Assembly: GCA_001910725.1 (NCBI GenBank) | Contig: MJGA01000035.1 | Location: 185,582-249,581, forward strand | From: Phanerodontia chrysosporium | Taxonomy: Eukaryota; Basidiomycota; Agaricomycetes; Polyporales; Phanerochaetaceae | Direction of reading: 5' to 3' | Length of the DNA: 64,000 nucleotides | In this document: one piece after another, positions 8,001 through 13,827 of the stretch | How the letters are laid out: every line of letters starts with the position of its first letter | How positions within the stretch are numbered: position 1 is the stretch's first letter | Translations under genes and position numbers: made by a program | The notes under the pieces: model-generated | Seen by the model: only the letters and a program-made list of their open reading frames with translations | Told to the model about the DNA's origin: nothing | Database searches by the model: none

Positions 8001-8314
8001 GTGATTCGTCCTGCTTTATTGATCGTTCCATCCGCATTTTTTACTTCATACGGATTTGCCAACTTAATAGTTCCCAGATTGTTCTTTTCGACGAAGCTGT
8101 GATTGATGAAACTCGTCGTGGCGCCTGAATCAACCAGGGCTTCTGCCTGCGCTTTTTTACCATACACCCACAGAGTAATAGGAAGTTTGAACGATAATGA
8201 TTTATTACGCGAGACATTCAATACATCAATGTCAATTACTCTATCTACATCCAGTGTAGACTCGGCCGTGGGTACATGATCAGCGTTATTAACCTGTAGG
8301 ACGCAGGGATCCAC
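5078..8314 (-). CDS. pol: E2 Pol polyprotein: protease, reverse transcriptase, RNase H, integrase
   Basis: The ORF gives 1078 residues, counted from a GTG that overlaps the gag stop. The frame itself is open back to the slippery site at 8335, so the N-terminus is probably made by frameshifting. Domains in order: aspartic protease (ALVDSGATTSFINHSF, about 60), RT (RPCMDYRPLN, TKIDLRWGYNNV, YLDDILIFG), RNase H (LSTDASDFAIG), integrase zinc finger (HHDHPSAGHPGRW with CDTCQRMK) and catalytic core (IDLIT, ISDRGTQF, TAYHPQTDGQTERVNQ). It ends at a TGA (5080-5078) after RMK. The next codons (YYDQNKQEVPFKVGDKV) continue the integrase in the same frame, so this is a single nonsense change. Confidence 0.93.
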   Translation of the reverse strand: MDPCVLQVNNADHVPTAESTLDVDRVIDIDVLNVSRNKSLSFKLPITLWVYGKKAQAEALVDSGATTSFINHSFVEKNNLGTIKLANPYEVKNADGTINKAGRITHALRAYLEIGTHKHTQYLLVTDLHDKDMYIGYKFLHRHNPEIDWAKGNWEFTRCPESCKVSSMAQKVQALDIEIGNDEELAELEPEQPWESSLDDIGEEDIPHHINWVDFSNPEERTQAEAVADILEKDDDDTVDTSQWKSQVPSWVHKFESVFSKTKSERMPTHKPWDYAIEFEEGAKLPPIGKVYPLDQRQRSSFDEWIREERRKGYIEESKSPVAASFFFVKKADGSLRPCMDYRPLNGITKKNCYPIPRIADLIDALSQASIFTKIDLRWGYNNVRIKEGDEWKTAFVTKDGLFQAKVMYFGFANAPATFQNMMNNIFEDLIRQGKVMVYLDDILIFGNDREEHRKIVHEVLQRLEDNDLFAKAEKCLFEKDKLAYLGMIISKNHVEMDPAKVTGVTEWPVPTKVKHVQAFLGFANFYRRFIKDFAKITKPLTVLTKKDQPWEWGPDQQKAFDDLKKAFTSAPILRIPDDVNPFRLSTDASDFAIGSVLSQLDPNDKLYHPVAFHSKSLNVHERNYEIYDKEMLAIIRGLEEYRHYLEGHPEKFEIWSDHQNLTYFKQAQKLSRRQARWALYLTRFHFTLHHKPGKTMEAEDPLSRRPDHEEGVELDNRDHILLKPEFFANLLEVCAIDASHDAPVNDDLLLQEVKKVLLSDEVTKNYQSLLKSGPREFKKPLEEWNFENGLLLFRGHIYIPKDENEDLRRQVVQMHHDHPSAGHPGRWKTYELVSRNYWWPGMSVFVKKYVTGCDTCQRMKNRTQQTYGQLMPNKVPNGPWEVITIDLITQLMPSRGKDAILVVVCRLTKRARFFAITNKFSAKDLAKILMDRIYPIHGLPLQIISDRGTQFAAELFQEWCKLLGIESAMSTAYHPQTDGQTERVNQVLEQYLRCFADNVNHEDWVDYLPTAEFAYNNAAHESTKDTPFFLEYGRHPRAGPTLDKQAKSKDLNEIFRLRQDAQDKAKAALQLAADRMK

Positions 8315-8335
8315 TACAGGTCGTTGAGAAAATCC
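8292..8335 (-). promoter_or_regulatory. E2 gag-pol -1 ribosomal frameshift signal
   Basis: On the minus strand the heptamer GGATTTT (8335-8329) is in G_GAT_TTT phase with gag. A 7-nt spacer (8328-8322) is followed by a perfect 8-bp inverted repeat, ACCTGTAG (8321-8314) with CTACAGGT (8299-8292) and a 14-nt loop. The gag stop TAG is the last three bases of the 5' arm. The -1 frame is open into pol. GGAUUUU is, from memory, a frameshift heptamer known from a plant dianthovirus. Confidence 0.75.
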
Positions 8336-9879
8336 ACTTTCCGGTCAGACGATTTCGCGTATTTAGCAGCTCGGGCCCTCATACGTGCACGCCTAGCTTC
8401 CCGCTCATCAACGGGTTCCTGGGGGGGAGTCTGTTTCAACTCCTTCTCGTCCTCCTCCGTCCATTCGTGGATGTGGGCCGCGTTGATGACGACTTCGTCG
8501 TCGGCCTCAAGTTCCGCGATCTCCTTCTCCAATTCGGCCATCCTGGCCTTCGCTTGGTTGAAGGAGTTTTTCTTGGCGGCGATTGCCGCTGCGTTCTTGC
8601 CTTTTCCTTGATTGTTACTCCCCCCGCTCGAGGAGGAGGCCTTGCCGTTGTTGTTGTTACCGGAGGACTGCTGCGGCTTCTGGTCCTTGAGCGAGAAGCA
8701 GTCCGAAGTGACGTGCGTTTTAGCACGCGCGAACTTCTTCAGCTCGGTGCAAATGGCGCAGGGAGTTGAAACCTTCTTGGCTTCTTGTGAATTCGCCTGT
8801 TGTTTCCCCTTGCCTTTGCCCTTGCCCGTCTGAGCCGCGCTGATGTCCATTGCATTCGGGTCCGGTGTAGAACCCGAGCCGTGCGAGTTTCCCTTGCTGA
8901 AGATGTGCGTCGCTGCGCGGTCGGGGTAGAGTTCCTTGTATGCCTCAACGAGATATGTCATGAATTCCGACGCAGTTGTAGGCCAATTCGAGCGACCGCG
9001 ACCCAGCATGAAGATGCCCAGCTTCTCCTCGACGTTGTCGTACAGCTTGTTAATCATGTGCGCGTCCGTGAACGGCTTGCTGCTGTTGTCGAGGAGTACC
9101 TTGAAGCGAACCGAGTAGTCGATGATGTCCTTCTGGAGAGCCGACTTGTCGTTGAGTAGCTTCTCAAGGTCCTTCGTTGCCGTGCGCGTAACATCCTTTT
9201 GACCGTAAACCGTCTGGAGACTAGCCCAGAAGCTGTCGACCGAGCCCATGTCCTCGCCCCTGGCGTTCTTGTCCAACAGTGGTTGCATCAGCTTCAGGGC
9301 TGGTTCACGCAACAGGGACAACGCATTGACGATGCGCTGTTTGTCCGTTGTGATGCCCTGGGTGCTGTTCCAAAGTTCGACCAGATTTTTCCATTCCTCA
9401 AACTTCGTCGTATTCTTCTCGCCTGAGAAGAGCGGCGGTTGGGCGGACTTGGGGCGAGCAGGTGCGCCACCTCCTGAACCGATACCGGCTGGGAGGGCGT
9501 TCAACTGTTTGATCGCATTGTCTGCGATCCCCTTGACGCTTTCCAGCGCGGCTTCCTGGACATAGGTGATTTTCTGGGTTTCGACCAGCTCTTCGCGGAC
9601 TTCATCCACCTTCTCCAGAATCGACGTCATAGCCCCGTTAAAAATATTGAGGAACCCATCGAATAGGTGCCTCACGTGGGCCTCGTTCTGACGGGAGGCT
9701 TCAACGACCCCCGCGTAGATCGATTCTTGGATGAAGATCCTTTGGTTCTGCGATATTTCCTCTGGGGCTGCGACCGAGGAGATGGCCTGAACCGTGGTCT
9801 CGTGAGAGAGTTGGATATTGTCCGAGGACAAGTTGATTTCGGTCCAATTGATTTGAGCGATTTGATCAGCGTCAGCCAT
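8314..9879 (-). CDS. gag: E2 Gag
   Basis: The protein has 521 residues with ATG at 9879. The capsid-like (Retrotrans_gag) region lies at about 150-320 (FSGEKNTTKFEEWKNLVELW, then LQTVYGQKD). The DPNAMDISA motif is at about 342. The zinc-knuckle position holds CAIC followed by an unusually long spacer before H and C (C-x2-C-x11-H-x4-C, about 375-395). A Gln/Asn/Ser/Gly-rich linker and an acidic coiled coil (MAELEKEIAELEADDE) follow. It ends KVDFLNDL, a tail shared with the inferred native end of E1 Gag. Confidence 0.9.
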   Translation of the reverse strand: MADADQIAQINWTEINLSSDNIQLSHETTVQAISSVAAPEEISQNQRIFIQESIYAGVVEASRQNEAHVRHLFDGFLNIFNGAMTSILEKVDEVREELVETQKITYVQEAALESVKGIADNAIKQLNALPAGIGSGGGAPARPKSAQPPLFSGEKNTTKFEEWKNLVELWNSTQGITTDKQRIVNALSLLREPALKLMQPLLDKNARGEDMGSVDSFWASLQTVYGQKDVTRTATKDLEKLLNDKSALQKDIIDYSVRFKVLLDNSSKPFTDAHMINKLYDNVEEKLGIFMLGRGRSNWPTTASEFMTYLVEAYKELYPDRAATHIFSKGNSHGSGSTPDPNAMDISAAQTGKGKGKGKQQANSQEAKKVSTPCAICTELKKFARAKTHVTSDCFSLKDQKPQQSSGNNNNGKASSSSGGSNNQGKGKNAAAIAAKKNSFNQAKARMAELEKEIAELEADDEVVINAAHIHEWTEEDEKELKQTPPQEPVDEREARRARMRARAAKYAKSSDRKVDFLNDL

Positions 9880-10012
9880 TGTTTCTTAGTCAAAAGGTAT
9901 GTTAGTACAAATTCTTTCCACTTTTACAGTTGGAAAGTAAGGAAAACTCTTATGTATCACACAGAAGTTCAGTGTCAGGTGGAGTTTTTATTGCATCGGG
10001 TTACAGGTGGAT

Positions 10013-10413
10013 TTAGTATTCGAATGAGATATTGAGAGCAACGAGCTCCCTTGAGATCTCTACATATCGAGTACTAAAATTTTCGAAGGATACATATTTT
10101 ATTTTCTTTAAATCCCTCGTAATCCACCTGTAATGCTTTCCCTTCAACTTCTTTCTCCCCTTGTTCTCGTCAAAGTGGTCGTATAAGTCTTCGAAGTCGA
10201 CGAGCAACTTCGAGACCTCATCGCCTAGCTCCTTGTCGACCTTGTCGATGTCGACGAGGTGGTCGCTGAGCGGTACCAAGCGAAGGTTTACCGCATTGAA
10301 CAAATTCATCATCTCTTTAGTTCGATCGATGATATGCGACTTCTGCATACGACCCGCTTCTTTCGGGACCTTGCCTTGCATGTCGCCGTCGTTCCCGTAT
10401 GTCTCCTCGACCT
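10013..10413 (-). pseudogene. E2 extra pre-gag ORF, C-terminal half (split by E3)
   Basis: This open minus-strand frame joins exactly, across E3 and one copy of the gacct duplication, to the frame at 18507-18118. The uninterrupted protein would be about 260 residues. The C-terminal block WITRDLKKIKYVSFENF aligns with WKKISRDLKKAGAHSFAEL of E1. The stop is 133 bases upstream of the gag ATG. No known domain is recognised. E3 has disrupted it. Confidence 0.75.
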
Positions 10414-10916
10414 TGTCACGGATGTGACGGTGTCGCCCTATTTTTCGCCGATTTTTGGCCATTTTCCTCGATTAATCCAACGGGCGAGCAGCCCTCGCGC
10501 CGTCTGGAGTCCTAGCCGCCCACACTCAGCGCCTGGCCACTCAGCGCCAGCGCTCTGATGGCGCATCACCCCTAGACGCCAGCGCATCCCGCTGCGCGCT
10601 CAGACACTGCCCGGATCACCGGTCTGCCTTGCAACCGGTTCCCCGGATCGCCGAGGAGGCACTGTCATCCCCGATGACTCCCCTCGCCGAGACACGCCGA
10701 GCTGATCAGCCTGATGACACAGCCTCGGCCCGACGCAGCCTCGAAACACTGCCAGCTGACACAGCCTCGTGACATAGCCCCCGCACAGCCTCGCCGCACA
10801 GCCCGCGTCACAGCCTCGCTGGCTATGCTGAGCACTGCCCATCAGCTTAGGTAATCGTACAGCCTGCCCTGAACTCCTGTAGTATATATAGGTAGCACCT
10901 CTCGCTCCTGTCCGTC

Positions 10917-10926
10917 ATCTCGACCT
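10917..10926 (+). promoter_or_regulatory. E3 predicted RNA 5' end, self-primer
   Basis: The ten bases atctcgacct lie about 30 bases after the TATA box and are perfectly complementary to the primer-binding site at 11110-11119. In Tf1/sushi elements the mRNA 5' end folds back in this way and is cleaved to prime reverse transcription. Confidence 0.7.
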
Positions 10927-10944
10927 CTTGGTCAATACGGACAG

Positions 10945-11004
10945 GTAAGCCCCCGCTTGTATAGTAGAATAGTCTGCTAATGTTATCTTGGTCAATACGG
11001 ACAG
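10945..11004 (+). other. Probable 60-nt intron in the R-U5 part of the E3 LTR
   Basis: It starts gtaagc, has a branch-like tgctaatg at about 10975-10982 and ends ggacag. The last 19 bases of the upstream exon (10926-10944) are repeated exactly as the last 19 bases of the intron (10986-11004), so removing it leaves one copy. The same sequence is in the 3' LTR at 17955-18014. Confidence 0.55.
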
Positions 11005-11109
11005 CTGAAGAAGTTGTGCGTCGCTGCGTGACTCGCTCCGCCGCGCCTTGTCGTCGACCTCCCCACTTGCCCTCCCTCGTGAAGCGTTGAGCCCTAGCTC
11101 CGCGACATT

Positions 11110-11119
11110 AGGTCGAGAT
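11110..11119 (+). promoter_or_regulatory. E3 self-priming primer-binding site
   Basis: aggtcgagat begins two bases after the LTR end and pairs perfectly with 10917-10926. The two-base offset is the same in E1 and E2. Confidence 0.75.
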
Positions 11120-11262
11120 CTCTTGGGTGCCCTAGGCAATTCCTTCCCTACCGCTCCCCCAAATACCGTTTAAAAAAAGTTTATTCCCTCCGTTTAAAGC
11201 GAGTACGTCGTAGTCGAGCAGCCGGCTCACTCCGTACACGTTGCTGAGGCCCTTGCTTTGCA

Positions 11263-11952
11263 GTGCCGAAAGACGTCCGGCTCAAGGACCACATCCCCCA
11301 GCGCATCTTCGACCGCCTCCAACGTCGTCGCGAGGCCGGCAACCCCGTCAAGTGGACGGACCGCAAAGTCAAGGCGGTCGTCAAGTACGTGTCCACGCTC
11401 CCCCAGCCTCCGCCCTCCGTCCCCTCCATCAACTGGACCGCCGTTCGCGAGGCTCGTGAGGCCGAACAACGTGTAGGCAACCGCATCCGCGAGCAGCGCC
11501 AACGAGAGGCGCAAGAAGCCCAGGCCGCCGTAGCTGCCTCCTCCTCGAAGCTCAGTTTGGCAGAGCGCCTCAGCGCCGCCCCGACGTACGAGCCCATCGC
11601 CCGCAAGCCCATCGGCATCGATATCCCGAAGTACTCCCCTACCGACCTCGTCGGCATCTTCACGCCCAAGCTCGACGCCACCATCAAGCGTCTCAAGGCC
11701 GTCGAGGAGGTCGACCTGCTCCACATCGTCAACAGTGACCACGCCCACCACTTCCATCTCCTGCTCGAGCGACTTCGCCAGATCCGCGCCGAGCTCAGCC
11801 GCCTCGCCCCCACCACCACGTTTAAGGAGTGGCACCAATACGAGCTCGGTCTCGCTCAAATTGGTGACATTCCGTTCATCGGTTTAAGGCGAAACTTCCG
11901 CCGTATCGTAGGGCAGCTGAACATTGTGTACGAGGCTGGTTATTTTGATTAG
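11263..11952 (+). CDS. E3 extra ORF upstream of gag (ORF0-like), intact
   Basis: The protein has 229 residues. The open frame begins near the start shown, but I see no AUG that clearly sets the start. The N-terminal half is basic and Pro/Ala-rich. A motif LAERLSAAP resembles RLEDRISNPAP in E2 and LLDRIANAPPP in E1. A helical region follows (HLLLERLRQIRAELSRL). The C-terminal block EWHQYELGLAQIGDIPFIGL sits where the RDLKK block lies in E1 and E2. There is no membrane segment, zinc motif or known fold that I recognise. Presence of an equivalent ORF in three diverged elements on both strands argues that it is a real element gene. Candidate roles (RNA packaging, localisation, capsid accessory) are inference only. 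Confidence 0.7.
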   Translation: MPKDVRLKDHIPQRIFDRLQRRREAGNPVKWTDRKVKAVVKYVSTLPQPPPSVPSINWTAVREAREAEQRVGNRIREQRQREAQEAQAAVAASSSKLSLAERLSAAPTYEPIARKPIGIDIPKYSPTDLVGIFTPKLDATIKRLKAVEEVDLLHIVNSDHAHHFHLLLERLRQIRAELSRLAPTTTFKEWHQYELGLAQIGDIPFIGLRRNFRRIVGQLNIVYEAGYFD

Positions 11953-12382
11953 TTTATAAAATACATCTTCTGTCGCTCTGGATTTCGACTGTTCGAATTG
12001 TCCACACTTCTTCGGGCGAACCACAGAGAACGGCGTCACTCTTCCCGCTGATCTCCACGTCGAGGAAAACAACGGGTCTCGAGAAGCCAGGGAGTGCAGT
12101 CAGCAGCCCTGCCCTTATCGAGAGACTGCCCCTCCGCTACTCCCGGTTCCGCCTAGCGACCGAGAAACACAGTTCGAACGCCCTCATTTCGCGCAACGGC
12201 TAGAATTCGCCCGCGCCTCTGCCACCACTCCGAATACTCCCGATCACAGTCCCCCGGACAGCAGCCACCACTCGTCTCCCGAGACATCGCTCGGCTCCGT
12301 CCTCTCCGACCACGAACCCGCTCCCTCGCCGTTTAACCTCTCCCGCGCTCAATCAGGAGCCAACACTCCCCGTCCCCCCAAC

Positions 12383-13633
12383 ATGTCGAGCACTCCCGGT
12401 GGAGCGCCGCCCGGTCCGGCACCTCCCGACCCCGTTTCTGCTGCACTCCTGCAAATGGCCCAGGCAATGACGCAGCTCACCAACACGGTCAACACTCTGG
12501 CCCAGGCTATCGGTAACAATCACACAACGGTCAACGCTACGGTCAACGCGAACAAGGAGCTGCCCTTCGTCGAGAAGCCCGTCCCGTTCAAAGGGAAAGG
12601 TTCGGACACGGCCCGTCTCTTCCGCGCCGCCTATCGCATCTACGCCGACGGGCAGCCGGAGAAATTCGGCAAGCGCGACGTCAACGGTAACCTCCAGCGA
12701 GACCCCGACTCCGGCAAGATCTTAGTAGATGGTCAGAAGTGGATCGTCGGCGCCCTCTCCTTCATGCAGGACGAAGCGGCTGAATGGGCGCGGCAATACA
12801 TCGAGCAGGCGGCAGACGGTGTTCAGATATTCGACGGCTCTCGCGCCACGTTTTGGGAAGCGTTCAAGAACCGGTTCGAACCCATGGACGAGAAGGCCGA
12901 GGCTCTCAGCAAGCTGCAAGCTTGTACGCAGGGCAACCGTCGGTTCGCGGAGTTCTTTGCGGAGTTCCAAGCCCTCGCCGGCCGCACGAAGCTCACCCCG
13001 GAAGACCTGGCAGCCCGGCTACGGACGAAGTTTAATAAGGACTACCTCGAGCGGATCTCGTACATGGTCAACCCCGCTACCGGTAAAGGCCCCGAGACGT
13101 ACGACGAGCTCAAGAACGCGGGTTTCGCCGTCGATCGGTCAAAGGACAAGCTCTCGCAAGACCTCCTGGCACAGCAAGGCAAGACGTCCTCGACTCCGGC
13201 TAGCTCGTCAGCGCGCGCCTTCCGCGACCCGAACGCGATGGACATCGACGCCGCGAACATTGACGAGCTGTTTAAGGGTCTCACTGGCACGGATCTCAAG
13301 CGCCAGTTCGACGCCGTCATGAAGGATCGCTGCAAGGTCTGCGGCTCAAAGTCCCACAAGTCCACGGACCCTGTGCACCGCGACTCGGTCTGCAACCACT
13401 GCGGCAAGAAGGGTCACTGGTCCCGCGTCTGTCGCGCTCGCCTCGAGGGCAAGCCGAGAACTGCCCCCGCTACCGCCGCCGTCCGCGCCTCGTCTTCGGA
13501 TACCTCGTCACAGGACTCCTCGTCTCCGGCCTCCTCGTCTTCTGGCAGCTCGTCTGACGACCAAGCTGCCGCGATCGCCGCCCTCCGTGATCAGCTGGCT
13601 CTGATACAAAAGCAGCTCGGGGGTTTTGCTTAA
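12383..13633 (+). CDS. gag: E3 Gag
   Basis: The protein has 416 residues from the ATG at 12383. A low-complexity N-terminus is followed by a capsid-like region (LPFVEKPVPFKGKG, WIVGALSFMQDEAAEWARQY, FWEAFKNRFEP, RFAEFFAEFQALAGRT) at about 60-250. The DPNAMDIDAANIDE motif is at about 285. A CKVCGSKSHKS half-finger and a canonical CCHC knuckle (CNHCGKKGHWSRVC) lie at about 315-350, then a Ser-rich tail. The frame is open without a stop back to about 11957, so a non-AUG start further upstream cannot be excluded. It ends GGFA with the slippery site immediately before. Confidence 0.92.
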   Translation: MSSTPGGAPPGPAPPDPVSAALLQMAQAMTQLTNTVNTLAQAIGNNHTTVNATVNANKELPFVEKPVPFKGKGSDTARLFRAAYRIYADGQPEKFGKRDVNGNLQRDPDSGKILVDGQKWIVGALSFMQDEAAEWARQYIEQAADGVQIFDGSRATFWEAFKNRFEPMDEKAEALSKLQACTQGNRRFAEFFAEFQALAGRTKLTPEDLAARLRTKFNKDYLERISYMVNPATGKGPETYDELKNAGFAVDRSKDKLSQDLLAQQGKTSSTPASSSARAFRDPNAMDIDAANIDELFKGLTGTDLKRQFDAVMKDRCKVCGSKSHKSTDPVHRDSVCNHCGKKGHWSRVCRARLEGKPRTAPATAAVRASSSDTSSQDSSSPASSSSGSSSDDQAAAIAALRDQLALIQKQLGGFA

Positions 13634-13665
13634 GGGGCCGGAGTGACGCCGCATCGTCGGTCCCC
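13621..13665 (+). promoter_or_regulatory. E3 gag-pol -1 ribosomal frameshift signal
   Basis: The heptamer GGGTTTT (13621-13627) is in G_GGT_TTT phase with gag. A 6-nt spacer (13628-13633, ending in the gag TAA) leads to a stem GGGGCCG (13634-13640) with CGG-T-CCCC (13658-13665, one bulge). After slippage the -1 frame GGG TTT TGC is open without a stop to the protease at 13828. This is a textbook X_XXY_YYZ signal. GGGUUUU is, from memory, the heptamer used by barley yellow dwarf virus. Confidence 0.8.
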
Positions 13666-13827
13666 GTTTCGTCAAGCCCGGATTCAACTCCGGCGCCTTC
13701 TGTAGAACCACAGGACACTTCCGATACCATCCGCTCATGTACCATATCAGTATTAGACCCCTTTTCGAATCACTATCGTGTACCAATAAAGCTCACCGGG
13801 ATCAATAAGACTATTCGCACGCCTGCA

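Larger units (their letters stand above)
10414..11107 (+). repeat. E3 5' LTR (694 bp)
   Basis: TGTCACGG...CGCGACA, identical to 17424-18117. The first 17 bases contain a GTCAC/GTGAC inverted repeat. A TATATATA box is at about 10882-10890, with the predicted RNA start near 10917. A probable 60-nt intron (10945-11004) follows. Confidence 0.96.

Noticed and set aside
8312..8316. Termination-reinitiation at the overlapping TAG/GTG in E2 as the way to make Pol
   Set aside because: GTG is a poor start in fungi and the upstream frameshift cassette is a better explanation; not strictly excluded.
10600..10842. 80-codon minus-strand ORF in the E3 LTR, repeated at 17610-17852
   Set aside because: It is duplicated only because the LTRs are identical; no protein features, antisense to the LTR promoter region.
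11181..11859. Two 210-codon minus-strand ORFs opposite the E3 pre-gag ORF
   Set aside because: Composition is that of an antisense shadow; only the plus-strand frame has counterparts in E1 and E2.
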